This document shows positions 35,567 through 47,580 of a stretch of DNA of 64,000 bases, one piece after another; the first letter of the stretch is position 1, and the number at the start of each line of letters is the position of its first letter. The translations under genes were made by a program, and so were the position numbers. The notes under the pieces were generated by a model. That model was not told where the DNA came from, did not search any database, and saw only the letters and a program-made list of their open reading frames with translations. Source of the stretch: Steinernema hermaphroditum (Eukaryota > Nematoda > Chromadorea > Rhabditida > Steinernematidae); assembly GCA_030435675.1 (NCBI GenBank), contig CM059624.1:12176769-12240768 (forward strand). Reading direction: 5' to 3'.

Positions 35567-35812
35567 GGGCGGGACGCAGGGCACCGGGCCTCTCCGCGGC
35601 GGCGCTGCCGCTCCCACTCGGCCCCTCCGCCGCCGCCGCTGCGGCCGTTTGTCCTCGCTGATCCGATCGGCTCGTCCGATTGGCCCATCACCGTTCGCTT
35701 CGGGTTAATTACACCACCAATTACGCATGTGCTTTCTCTGTGGGAATGCGCGGCTAATTGCTTTATCTCCCCACGCTAATCTTTGCTTTTTTGTTTTAGG
35801 GTCACCAACATC

Positions 35813-38800
35813 ATGCGACTGCTATGGTGCATAGCAGCGCTCTGCGCAACTGCGCTCGCCTTTAAGCTACCGTACTCCGACGAAGTCCGTCTCCATCCCC
35901 TTTCGCCCGCCGAAGTCGATCCGTCTTCTGCTCGCGTGAAGCGCCAGGCCTACCAGGTGCACGTCGCTGGCGACGTTTCTGTGACTGTCGATAAGGGTGG
36001 CCAGGCTGAGACCGGCGCCTGGGGACCGTGGACTCCCGAGCAGGAGTGCTCGAGGACATGTGGCGGTGGAGTGCAGGTTGAGAAGCGCCAGTGCAGGTAC
36101 GTGGGGTCTTTATGTTTTTCGTCCACAAAATCATCATTTCATCAGTTTCTCATTGAACAGTTAAAGGAAATACTTTCGAGCATTTTAAGATGTTCCACTG
36201 TAGCTACATTTTACTTATTAATACAGGTAGTCCTCAAAGAGGTAAGGTCATCCTGATATACCGTCATAGAGTACCTGGGCAATGCCTCCCTATCAAAGAC
36301 TACTTTCCCATAGCACATAAAGCTACCGTAGTCTTTATAATTTGTGTGACTGGTTGAGACTTGTTTCCTCAAATACCCAATTCCAAGAGTACTCTGGGCA
36401 CCGTAAATGAGCCCGACAAAGTCGATCTTCTTGTTTCAAAGTTAAAGATTCATGTTTCCCCAAAACCTTTTACGCAGAAACTTACCGTAATTCTAGATCT
36501 ATGAAGCCATAAAAATTGCTTCTCTTTTCGTTCGACTGGAAGCCGCTACTCGAAAAGGAGTGTTTGTCTTCCTAATCTATCCACCAAATTTATTTTTTCG
36601 ATATCTTTTCTAACGTTCACAAATTGGCCAAATCATGGCTGCGCTGATCAAAAAAGATCACACAAAGTGAGCTCTTAGAAAATTAACTATGATTTGGTCG
36701 TGTGCATAGAGCGACGCGACATCTACAGCTTTACACATTCGAGAAAATTAGCAGCGTTTCGTTTATATTTGACGCATGTGGTTCGTACTATCTAGGGGAG
36801 CATCCTCGTTTCCATCGTTTTTGAACATTTTTTGATCATCTTGATCTCTTAACACAAACACTCAAACTTGAAAATATGTCAACGTCTTAACAAGTCTTTG
36901 ATTGATGTGTAATGTGATATCTATCGTTGCTAGGAATAACCTCGCGAAAATTTGTGTTTTGGAATAACCTTGCGTGAACACACTAAAAGTGAACACACTA
37001 AGCAGTAGATCTTAAAGATTCTATGAATGAACGACAATAATTTCTGAGTTTTTCCATTATATGCCACTCTGCCAACAAAGCAACGTCTTATGCCTGCCCT
37101 TCTTTTCCAGTGGTGACTGTACCGGAGCATCGACGCGCTACGTATCCTGCAACATCGACGCCTGCCCTGAAGGCTCCGTCGACTTCCGCGCCGAGCAGTG
37201 TTCCCAGCATAACGACTCGCCCCTCGATGGAAACTACTACAAGTGGATCCCCTACCCGGGCAAGAACAAGTGCGAACTGACCTGCAAGCCCGACAGCGAA
37301 CGATTCTACTACAAGTGGGCGGAGAAGGTCGTCGACGGCACGAAGTGCGACGGCATCTCCAACGACATCTGCGTCGACGGCGTCTGCCTCCCCCTCGGCT
37401 GCGACGGAAAGCTCGGATCCTCAGAGAAGAACGATAAGTGCGGAGTTTGCGGCGGCGACGGCTCCACCTGCAAGACCGTCGAGGGCTTCTTCGACGAACG
37501 CAACCTCTCGCCTGGATATCATGATATCATTATGCTGCCCGAAGGCGCCACTTCCATCAAGATCGAAGAGATGCGTCCCACCACGAATTCTCTGGCCATT
37601 AAGAACGGCACTGACCACTTCTACCTGAACGGAAACTACCAGATCCAGGTGATCGACAAGCCCCTTCCCATCGCCGGCACCACCTTCGAGTACGACAGCC
37701 GCAAGTCGGGTCCCCATTCCTACGAGAAGCTCGTCGCCAAGGGTCCCCTCACCGAGGACCTCACCATCGCGCTCCTCTTCCAGCGCGGCAACAAGCACAG
37801 CGCCATCCGCTACGAGTTCTCTGTGCCCCTCGAGCAGGACACCCCCTACATCTACAAGCCCGGAGAGTGGTCGGAGTGCTCCGTCACTTGCGGACAAGGT
37901 AAGGATTACGGTAGATGACAATAAACGAAACCGTTTTGTGTAATCTGATATCTGAGGGTTTAGCCAAACCAAAACCTTCATACCGTACAACCATGGTATA
38001 AACAAACCCTACTCTTGGCTATTTTAGGAGTGCACACCCGTACGCCCTACTGTATCGACACTAAGACACAGGCCCGCGTCGAAGACGACAACTGCGAAGC
38101 CGCTAACGTGACCAAGCCCGAAACGGAGAAGACCTGCCAGACCGTCGATTGCGAGGCCGAATGGTTCACCGGAGAGTGGGAGCAGTGCTCGCAGTCCTGT
38201 GGAAACGAGGGCACCCAATACCGTACCGTCTACTGCCACCGCGTCTTCAAGGATGGCTCCCGCAAGACCGTTTCCGACGACGACTGCAAAGAAGTCGCCG
38301 AACGCCCACCCGTCCAGCAATCCTGCAACCGTCACGCCTGTCCCGAATGGCAAGCTGGCCCGTGGTCGGCCTGCTCCGAGAAGTGCGGAGACGCGCTCCA
38401 GTACCGTTCGGTTACTTGCCGCAGCGAGAAGGAAGGCCAAGAGGGAAAACTGCTCGCCGCCGACCAATGTAACGCCGACGAGAAGCCCAACGGAAAGCGC
38501 GGATGCAACCTTGGACCCTGCGAGGGACTGAAGTTCGTTCTCGGAGAGTGGAACCTCTGCCAGAAGTGCAACGACACCGAGGAGACCCGAGAGGTCACCT
38601 GCAAGGACACTCAGGGACGCGCCTACCCCATCGAAAAGTGCCTCAACGACAAGGAAACCGAAATCCCAATTGACACCCGCCCGTGCGCCACTGTCCAGGT
38701 AGGGGTTTTAACTAAGAAAAGCCTCCCCAGACGAGCTCTTTATAAAAGAAAGTCCTATAGAATAGAGAGCCTCTAAAGAAAGAAGTTCCAAGCATCTTTT

Positions 38801-41800
38801 TGACAGGAGCCCTTTTTATCCTCATCTACTATCCTCATCTATAGTATTCTATTACTTAAATCTGACCTTGAAGACCCTCTAACTTCATCCCTTCAGCCCT
38901 GCATCTACGAATGGCACACCAGCCAATGGTCCAAATGCAGCACCGAGTGCGGCCACGGCCACAAGACCCGTCGCGTCACCTGCGCCATCCATGAGATGGG
39001 CGACATCTCCATCGTCGACGAAGGCCTCTGCCAAGGCGACAAGCCCGAGAACCGCATGAACTGCACCAACGAGGAGAAGTGCACCGGCACCTACTTCACC
39101 AGCGAGTGGGGCAAATGCTCCGCCGAGTGTGGAGGCGGAAAGCAGAGCCGTCTCATCGTCTGCCTCAACTACGATAAGGTGCCCGTGCCTGAGTGGTGCG
39201 ACGAAGCCGAGAAGCCCGCCGACGAGCAGGAATGCAACGTCGACGCCTGCCCCACTTGTGAAGACGGAGAGTTCGGATGCTGCCCCGACAACACCACCTT
39301 CGCCACCGGACTCTACTTCGAAGGATGCTCCAACTGCTCGATCTCCGAGTTCGGATGCTGTGCTGACAACGTCACCGAGGCCACTGGCCCCAACGCCCAA
39401 GGCTGCGAGGAGTTCGTCCCTCTTGCCGACGAAGATGTTGCTGAGGCTAGCGGCGAAGAGGTCGAGGCCATCGTTCGCAAGGCCGAAGGCGAAGAGTAAG
39501 TCTCCGATTCTCAGGATTATGCTAATCGATTCCTTCAGTGAACAATGCCAGGTGACCAACGAAGAAGGAGAAGTCGCTACCGTCTCCTGCGGAACCAACG
39601 CCACCGAAGTCGAGGACCTTCTCGAGGGTGAAGGCGCCAACGTTACTATCCACTGCTCGAAGACGAAGTTCGGATGCTGTCCCGACTGGTACACCGCCGC
39701 TGAAGGCGAGAACCACGCCGGCTGTCCTCAGTTCGTCCTCGGCAACTGCAACGAAACCGAGCACGGCTGCTGCCCCGACGAGGTCACCTTGGCCCGTGGA
39801 CCCAACCTCGAAGGTTGTGGAGAACCGTCATGCGCTGCCTCCCTCTACGGTTGCTGCAAGGACCGTAAGACGATCGCTTTCGGACCCCACTACGCCGGCT
39901 GTGAGCGCTCTTCCTTCCCCTGCGAGCTTTCGGCTTACGGATGCTGCCCCGATGGCGAAACCGCCGCTCTCGGATTCAACGGAACCGGATGCGGAGCCGA
40001 CTGCCTCGTCACCAAGTTTGGATGCTGCCCCGATGGAAAGACCGTCGCCAAGGGTCTGCACAACGAAGGCTGCGGCTGCGAGTTCGCCCAATTCGGATGC
40101 TGCCCTGATGGAAAGAGCCCCGCCAAGGGAGTCGGCTTCTACGGATGCCCCGAGTCGTGCGCCCAGAGCCAGTTCGGCTGCTGCCCCGACGGAAAGACCG
40201 CCGCTCGCGGAAGCAACAAGGAGGGATGCCCCTGCCAGTACACCCGCTACGGATGCTGCCCCGACGGAGAAACCACCGCCCTCGGACCCAAGAACGACGG
40301 CTGCGACGACTGCCGCTACGCCAAGTACGGATGCTGCCCCGATGGAGAGACCAAGTCGCTCGGACCCGACTATGCCGGATGCCCCTCGACCACCGTTGCG
40401 CCTTTCATGGTCGGTGGAACCGTCTCGCCCCAGAAGATCCTTGCATGTGGACTGCCCCAAGACCAGGGAACTGTCTGCCACCCCGGATACAAGCTCGTAT
40501 GGTTCTACGACACCGCCGAAGGCCGCTGCTCGCAGTTCTGGTTCGGAGGCTGCGACGGAAACGAAAACCGCTTCGCCACCAAGGAGCAGTGCGAGACCAT
40601 CTGCGTCGACCCTCCAGAGCAGGGCCGCTGCTACCTCCAGAAGGTCGAAGGTCCCCAGCGCTGCAACCAGCTTGCCCCTCGCTACTGGTACGATTACACC
40701 ACCGGCCAATGCGCCGCTTTCTGGTGGCGCGGATGTCTCGGCAACTCGAACAACTTCGTTTCCTGGGAGGAGTGCAACAACGTGTGCGCCGGAGTCGGAC
40801 CCCCTGAGCAGACCACCCCCGCCGCCATCCAGCAGCAGCCGCAACTCCCCATCCAAGTGCCCACTGAGGCTCCTCAGCCTTACATTCCTGAGCAGCCTAT
40901 TCCTCAGCAACATCCTGACCAACAGCCTCAGGAAACCCACCCCGACCAGGCCCGCATCATCGCCGAACACGAGCGAATCCGCGCCGAGGAGCAGCGCCGC
41001 CGTGAGGAACATTTCCGCCGTGAACAGGAACGCCGTGAACAAGAAGCCCGTCAACGCCCTGGACCCGGAGCCGCCGTTGCCCCCGGTAAGACTTTCTTGA
41101 TGCTAAGCGCATTACTGTAACATCCTCCTGACGTGTTCCCTCTTAACCCTTCGTACAGTAGTCTCGTCCGACGAGCAACTCTGTCGGCTTACGGTAGATG
41201 CCGGCAACTGTGAGAGCTTCGAAGAAGCCTATTACTTCGATTACTTCTCCGGTAGATGCCATCGGTTCGTCTTCAGTGGGTGTGGTGGCAACCAGAATCG
41301 GTTCCGCTCCGTGCAGGAGTGCGAATCGCGATGTGCGCGTTTCAGGACCCCACGACCCAAAGGTTTGTGTGGACAGAGTTTCAGATTCTAGCCGCTTTGC
41401 AGAACAAAGAGCTCGGACTAAACCTAAAGCTACACAGCGTTGTAAGTGGCTGCCACATCGATGGCCTATAAGCCTGTCCTAACTTTCTCCTACTAACCTA
41501 GGTGTGGATTACGGTGGCTAATCTGCATGAGACTTGTTGGATTTCACTGGGATACAGTGCCCTTTTCAGCCCAATCCCGCGACGCCTGCAACCAGAGAGT
41601 AGACAAGGGACGTTGTGACGGACACTTCGCCAGCTGGTACTACGAAGTCGCGACGGGAACCTGCGAGCAGTTCCAGTACACCGGATGCGGAGGAAACCAG
41701 AACCGTTTCCCGACGAAGGATCAGTGCGAATCGCTCTGCCTCCGAGCGGCTGCTTCACCCAGAATCGGACAAGGAGGTTGGCGAATCCAGCGGACTCAGG

Positions 41801-44800
41801 ATTCTAAACCAAAGTTTCAGTCATCCCCGAGATCCAGGCCCAAGCACCCAAGTCGAGCCACGTCTGTGACGAGGCCAAGGACACCGGCCCGTGCTCCCAG
41901 TTCACCACCAAGTGGTTCTACAACAAGGCCGACGGAACCTGCAACCGTTTCCACTACGGAGGCTGCGAGGGAACCGGAAACCGTTTCGACTCAGAGCAGG
42001 AATGCAAGGGCACTTGTGGAGAGCATGTTGGTGAGTCTAGCCCTTCGTATCTTCCATCCTAAACCGCGCCCTTGCTTGTAGATACCTGCACTCTGCCTAA
42101 GGTGAAGGGCCCTTGCGGAGGCAAGAACCAGCGCTTCTTCTTCAACAAGGACAGCCAACAGTGTGAGGAGTTCGTTTACAGCGGCTGCCTCGGCAACTCG
42201 AACAACTTCGACTCGAAGGAAGAGTGCGACAAGCGATGTCCCGTGGCGCCAAGTGAGTGATTCCACTTTCCAGCCTCTCCTCATCCTGGTGTCATCGTTT
42301 CCTTCTTTTCTTCCTCCATCTTTCGCTAAAATCTCTCGCTCACTTGCCTAGGCGTCAGTACAACCACCCCTATACCCTTCTTCTTCTAATTGCTCGTTCT
42401 ATTTATTCGTTGTTCGGCCTATGATGTTACCCATATTCTACCGTAATCTCTGACTGCCAGAAATGGTCTCTTTCCTGCAAAACTTCCAGTTTCCTCTTCA
42501 TTTGTGCGAGAAAAAAATAAATTCTAAAAAAATCGAAGTCGTCTATGGGTACAGTATACCTGAATGGCGTGTTGTGCTGCTCTACCGTAACCCTGTCGTG
42601 TTGTGTCTTTCCCCTCTGCATGCCCCCTTCTTGTGTGCTTCTTTTGTCTTGAGTGGTGTGTGCATGGCCTAACCCTAATCAGTTTTAGTCACCAATCACG
42701 TCGAAGAGGAGCTCGACAAATGCGAACTTCCGGTCGCGCCAGGACCCTGCCGGTTTTTAAACTTTTTGCATGAGGGTGTTTCATGTATGTGTGCCATTTA
42801 GGGCTTATTTCCGGCGGTTCTATTTCGATCAGAAGTCGAAACGTTGCGAGCAGTTCGTGTACGGTGGGTGTCAAGGCAACGCCAATCGCTTCGAGAGCCT
42901 CGAGGAGTGCGAGAACAGCTGCGGGGCGCACAGATCGCAGGCGCTGACTTTCCCAGAGGAAAAGAAGGAGAGTGTCGAACAGGAGCAACACTCGGAGAGT
43001 GACAACAGTGAGGTAGCCGAAAGAGATGTTCCTGCTGATGGACAGGAGGAGGATACGGTAAGGATCAAGCGTATTCACCAAAAACAATCAGAAATAGATC
43101 GACATAAAGAGAGGAGAGAAAAACTCCTTGTGTATCTTAAAGCGATGACCGCCAATACAAGAATCATGTAAGCTACAGTATAACAAAACAGTGCCTGGAA
43201 GCTAACACTTGTAACGGTTACATCTGAGCCTATTAAGGAACACATCAAATTAGGTTGGAGATTGGATCAAAAAAGACTAAACGAAAGAGAGATTCTAAGT
43301 TACTATATCAATATCAGTACCAAATGGTTCAAATGGAACAAATTAAAGACGGAATGTACACCTTACGTGATTTTCATACAAAAATCCCAGCTAAACTACT
43401 TCAGACTCGTTAAAAATTTCGGAATTATGTAAGCCTGAGCCTAGGTTAAGCCTGTGTGGGCGCGTGACTGGGACAAAAAATGAACTTAGCCTCGCTTCGT
43501 GCACCTCTAGCTTTCTGACATCGGCTAAGCGGTTCAAGCTAAGCGTAGAAGACGGAAACAACAGAGCTGCTCTATAGGCTATTGTTATTCCTCAGTATGC
43601 ACTAGTTACGACTTTACTAAAACTCGAGTACAGGCCTCCCTTATAGAGCATGTTTTTACAGCTCGGAGGAGGCTTTTTGTGGTCATAACGCATTTTTCAA
43701 AGCAAAAAAAACTCGGTTTCTGTAGCGGCAGCCGAGAAGGCTTGAATTGCGAAACACTGAACCGAGCAGGGTAAGTGGGCCAGCAAATGTTAGGGTTGCA
43801 TTGCGCTTTTTGGTGGCGGAATTGCTGGTACGGTCGCATTACGGTTCCGTAGAAGTGTTGCCATTTAAAAGAGAAGAAGGCGGCTATCTTTTTGCTCGTG
43901 ACATGTACAACAGAGAGGAACTTTGAACTACTTTGAATTTTGATTAATTCGTACCTCATAAGCAATGCTTATCAAAAATCTAATATTTGAATACTTACTA
44001 GGCCGTCTCCCAAGTAGTAAACGTCCTCCCCGACTCCGTCTCGCAAGCCGAATTCGACATCCAGCCGATCACCCAGTCGGCCATTCAAACTACAATGATC
44101 GTCTACCCTCAGCCAACTTCTGAGCTTCCAGGTATCCTTTACATCTCGCCTCTTCCACGTTTCCTCCCAGAACTCTGTCGCCTGCCCGAGGAACAAGGTG
44201 CCTGTTTCGATGAGATCCTTCGATGGCGCTACAGCCTTGAAGACGGAGAGTGCATTGGCTTCTTGTACACCGGTTGCGGCGCCAACGCCAACCACTTCAC
44301 GTCCGAAGAGGAATGCCAACGCGCCTGTGGACCGTTCAGAGATTTGAACGTGTGCAAAATGCCAAAGGCCGCCGGAGACTGTAAACGCCCCGTGACCAAG
44401 TGGCACTACAACCCGGAGAGCAAGACGTGCAGTAACTTCATGTGGTCAGGTTGTGGAGGCAATGGGAACCGGTTCTCCAGCAAGGCGGAATGTGAGCATC
44501 TCTGTGCACTTGAGGAGAAGGTCGAAAACGGTAGGGATGTGACTACAATACGCTTGTTAAGACGAGACTCTTTAGCGAATAACGTTTGTGAACTGGAACG
44601 TGACAGTGGTCCCTGTACCGACGCCGTTTCCCAGTGGTACTTCTCCAAACAGGACGGCGAATGTCGGAAATTCACCTTTGGCGGCTGCAGAGGAAACGGA
44701 AATCGATTCGACACGAAGGAACAGTGTGAGAAGAAATGTGTCGTCAAGTCTCAGAATCTGGTCATGTTCGAGCCCAAGAGTAATCCCCTCCCCTAGAATG

Positions 44801-45500
44801 CCAAATCTAATGGATTTTTCAGAAGTATGCACTCAACCCTTCGAGAAAGGACCCTGTTCGGCATCGGAAGAGCAATTCTACTTCGATTTCAACTCAGGCC
44901 GTTGTCGATCCTTCACCTATGGCGGATGCGAAGGAAATTCTAACCGCTTTGATTCAAAGGATATCTGCTACCAATTATGGTAATATATCATCGTATGTTC
45001 CTCCCTTTTCACGTTCTGTTTCAGTGGCAAAATCGCACAAAAGTCTTCTATTGTAACTCAAGTCAAAAGTGGCAATAACACCTTCCACGTCGGGGATACT
45101 GTAGAGATTGAATGTGTTGGCGAATTCGACGAAGACGAAGAGATCACGTGGCTGAAGAATGGGGAGCCTCTTCCTCTCAGGAATCGCTTCAATGTAAGCA
45201 TGAAGTACAGTAAGCTCCACTACAGCTTCCACCTAGATGTTCAACAACAACCGATCGCTCGAGATCCTCTTCGCCAAAGTCTCCGACTCGGGCACCTACT
45301 TGTGCTCCACAGGAGAAAAGGACGCCACTTTTGAGCCCCTCAAGATTGAAGTTAGCCGCGTTGTAGAGTCGAACAAGGTCTGCGTGGACAAGGGAATGGC
45401 GGCGACCTGCAGAATGGTGGTGCAGAGGAAAATGTGCAACAAGCCACGTTTCGCGAAACACTGCTGCGAGTCGTGCAAACGAGCGGCGAAACGTTTCTGA
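35813..45500 (+). CDS. mig-6: papilin, secreted basement-membrane proteoglycan-like protein
   Basis: Sixteen exons close in phase: 35813-36096, 37111-37898, 38028-38698, 38897-39495, 39539-41085, 41159-41362, 41570-41776, 41821-42030, 42082-42252, 42689-42752, 42802-43057, 44002-44131, 44171-44779, 44823-44979, 45025-45193 and 45237-45500. The product is 2109 aa, close to the long C. elegans MIG-6 isoform. Order: signal peptide (1-17), RVKR site (41-44), TSP1-1, ADAMTS Cys-rich/spacer-like cassette in exon 2 (CGVCGGDGSTC), about six more TSP1 repeats, eleven GCCPDG-type Cys-rich repeats, two Kunitz domains, a Gln/Pro/Arg-rich linker, nine more Kunitz domains, an Ig domain (VEIECVGEF...SGTYLCS) and a C-terminal PLAC domain (CRMVVQRKMCNKPRFAKHCC ). 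The family acts in the extracellular matrix in cell migration and ADAMTS regulation. Exons are strikingly GC-rich with C/G-ending codons. Confidence 0.94.
42352..42390 (+). CDS. possible alternative terminal exon of papilin
   Basis: After the exon-9 donor (42253), the acceptor CTTGCCTAG (ends 42351) would open a 12-codon in-frame tail, SVSTTTPIPFFF, then TAA. C. elegans mig-6 is known to make short and long isoforms. This tail has low complexity and could equally be intronic. Confidence 0.2.
43058..43171 (+). CDS. possible read-through end of a short papilin isoform
   Basis: If the donor after exon 11 (GTAAGG at 43058) is not used, the frame continues for 37 residues (VRIKRIHQKQSEIDRHKERR , then EKLLVYLKAM...) and stops at 43169-43171. 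The tail is strongly basic. The result would be a protein of about 1700 aa lacking the last four Kunitz domains, the Ig and the PLAC domain. No canonical AATAAA was seen just downstream, so this is tentative. Confidence 0.3.
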   Translation, partial: VRIKRIHQKQSEIDRHKERREKLLVYLKAMTANTRIM

Positions 45501-45647
45501 TTCTGCGTTTTGAAATCGGTTCATCATAGTTCACTTTTGATATTTGCATCTCATTTTATGTGCCTTTAACAATTTCCGTAAACATTTCATGGTAAATCAA
45601 GCCCTTTGGGATCATGAGCGTAACAAGCGAGTACATCTATGGAAAAA

Positions 45648-45653
45648 TTTATT
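45648..45653 (-). terminator. poly(A) signal AATAAA of glutamine synthetase
   Basis: TTTATT on + reads AATAAA on -, 62 bases beyond the glutamine synthetase stop. It falls in the 214-base gap between two convergent genes, so the 3' ends of the two transcripts must nearly touch or overlap. Confidence 0.65.
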
Positions 45654-45714
45654 TACCATTAGATTATGGAATGCACAGCATTCATTATCAAGAAGCTAGC
45701 TCTACCTAGGCACT

Positions 45715-46953
45715 CTACTGCGAGCTGTTACTGCTGCAGGAGTTGCGGAGGTTCGTCTCCTCAAGGAGATCGGCGATGTCGTCGCCGTAGCATCGCGAGA
45801 GTCGGCGTTCGTCGAGAAGACATGTGCGGACGATGGCGCCGGTAACAGAGTAGGGGTCGCAGTTGGAGGAGGGCCGCCGGTCCTCGAAGTATCCCTTCTT
45901 GTCCAGGTGGGTCTGTGCGGGGATGCGGATGGAGACGGCGCGGGAGGCGACGCCGAAGGAGAACTGGTCGATGGAGGCAGTTTCGTGCTTCCCGGTCAGA
46001 CGGCGCTCGTTGTCCTTGCCGCACTTGGGGTCGTAGTAGGCGATGTGGGCGCGGTGGTTGCGCTGGAGGCGCGCGATCGCCGCCTCTATGACGGCGTAGC
46101 CACCCTCCTGGCGCATAGCCTCGGTGCTGAAGTTGGTGTGGCAGCCGGCGCCGTTCCAATCACCCGCAATGGGCTTCGGATCCAGTGTGACGGAGATACC
46201 GAAGTCCTCGGCGACACGGTGGAGGATGAAGCGCGACATCCAGAGCTGGTCGGCCATCTGGATGCCCTCGCAGGGCCCCACCTGGTACTCCCACTGACCG
46301 GGCATTGCCTCGGCGTTCGTGCCCGAGATCTGGATGCCCGCGTAGAGGCAGGCCGAGTAGTGCGCCTCGACGACGTCCCGCGCGAACACCTTCTCGGGAC
46401 CGACGCCGCAGTAGTATGGCCCCTGGGGGCCGGGGAAACCCTGCTTGGGCCAGCCGAAGATGTGGCCGTCGGCGTCGAGCATTGTGTACTCCTGCTCCAT
46501 GCCGAACCACGGCTTGTCGGCCTCCACCTTCTCCATCACCTCTGCGCACTTGTGGCGGTGGTTGGTGGCGTGGGGGAAGCCGTCCTTGTCCAGCGTCTCG
46601 CACATCACCAACAGGCAGTTGCCCATCCGGAAGGGGTCGCGGTACATCGCTACGGGCTTCAGAAGCACGTCGGAGTTGGTGACTCCGCTGGCCTGCCCCG
46701 TGGAGGAGCCGTCGAAGTTCCACACTGGCAGATCTGAAGAGTCTCATTTAATCACCGCCAAAAGCTTTATATTCCTACCTTCCACGCTTTTCGGCACTTT
46801 CGTCATCGTCCGCTGCTTGCATCTCAAATCCTGGCCGGTTCCGTCGACCCAAACGTAGGTACAGACGCAGTCGGAGACGGCTTCGTTCAGCATACGGTAG
46901 CGGTCAGCGACGGTGGCGTCCGTCTTGAACAGGTCACGAGGAGAACGGCCCAT
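45715..46953 (-). CDS. gln: glutamine synthetase (class II, eukaryotic)
   Basis: Cytosolic ATP-dependent ligation of ammonia to glutamate. Two exons (46953-46779 and 46733-45715) give 397 aa, slightly longer than the usual ~360-390. Visible signatures are [13 protein letters not shown] near the N-terminus, FGMEQEYT (metal/glutamate site), [29 protein letters not shown] (ATP-binding signature) and the ARG-containing [21 protein letters not shown] and [11 protein letters not shown]. The usual KPIPGDWNGAG reads [11 protein letters not shown], a Pro-to-Ala change beside the ATP site that need not abolish activity. The start [19 protein letters not shown] is the first ATG after the TATA/CArG element. 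The large exon is about two-thirds G+C. The gene is tail-to-tail with papilin. Several gln paralogs exist in worms; which one this is cannot be told. Confidence 0.95.
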
Positions 46954-47002
46954 GGTTGGTGAAGTCACTGAGTGAATACTGATTTCTGGGAGGACGAAGC
47001 CG

Positions 47003-47012
47003 CCTTATATGG
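47003..47012 (-). promoter_or_regulatory. CArG/TATA-like element upstream of glutamine synthetase
   Basis: On the coding strand the sequence is CCATATAAGG, a perfect CC(A/T)6GG CArG box that also contains a TATAA core, about 50 bases before the ATG. The position fits a core TATA box; SRF-type binding is possible but not required. Confidence 0.5.
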
Positions 47013-47199
47013 AGAAGAGCCGCCGCTTAGCGGTGCGAATGCGGCGATGCGAGATTAGATTGGCGTCGCTCTGGGTTCGCATCGCATTTTCACACTTCTC
47101 CTTTGTCACACGTGCTATCCTAAGATCAGATTGCGTCATGCTTTGTATCGATAAAATGATAGAAAAAGTGTCTTCGATTTCACGATTTTCACGATTTTA

Positions 47200-47580
47200 T
47201 TTCGCGAATCAAAGGCATTATGCCTTGCGCGACACCGAAAATAGACAAACAGAGGATGTCTGGAAGACGGCTTCATCCCTGGCGTGGCGTAGATGTCGAA
47301 CCGGTGGTTGGCGGAGAGCTTCATGGGGCTTCTGGGAATCGGCAAATCTTCGGATTCAGGAGCGGAACATCGTTTGCAGCACAGCGCACGCTTCTGTGCT
47401 CGAATCTGATGGTCCGTGGTCCGGGAGTTGCGTCTTCGATGGTGGTGGCGTCCTCAGAGCGTCGGCGACCTTCGGGATGACTTCTCATGTGGCCGGATTC
47501 TTGACGTCGGACATCTTGTTGTCAGCGGTGGTGGGACTACGGCTTCCGGGTGTCCCAATTCCCTCTGGAAGTGTCTTCGA
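47200..47580 (+). repeat. dispersed repeat family B, longest copy
   Basis: Modules in order: TCAAAGGCATTATGCCTTGC , ACACCGAAAATAGACAAACA GAGGATG, TCCCTGGCGTGGCGTAGATG TCGAACCGG, GACGTCGGACATCTTGTTGT , and GTGGGACTACGGCTTCCGGG TGTCCCAATTCCCTCTGGAA G. It carries an extra internal block not seen in the 52.4-kb copy. A 220-codon open frame across this repeat and the glutamine synthetase promoter is judged spurious. Confidence 0.75.

Larger units (their letters stand above)
29140..35812. other. long intergenic region upstream of papilin
   Basis: About 6.7 kb without a convincing gene. GC-rich islands stand out at about 29790-30520, 32950-33650 and 35050-35780; the DNA between is AT-rich. Long ORFs inside the islands occur on both strands, as expected from GC-rich DNA, and none has a recognisable domain. 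An antisense repeat-family-B fragment lies at 31.16-31.26 kb and a local duplication at 33.67-33.96 kb. The islands are candidate regulatory DNA for the 16-exon papilin gene. Confidence 0.45.

Noticed and set aside
38024..41100. Very long antisense and out-of-frame ORFs across papilin (up to 490 codons)
   Set aside because: They arise from codon bias in GC-rich exons with few A/T-ending codons; the papilin frame has all the Cys-rich modules.
45907..46737. 276-codon + strand frame over glutamine synthetase
   Set aside because: It is antisense to a clear enzyme gene, and its Val/Ala/Gly-rich content mirrors GC-ending codons on the other strand.
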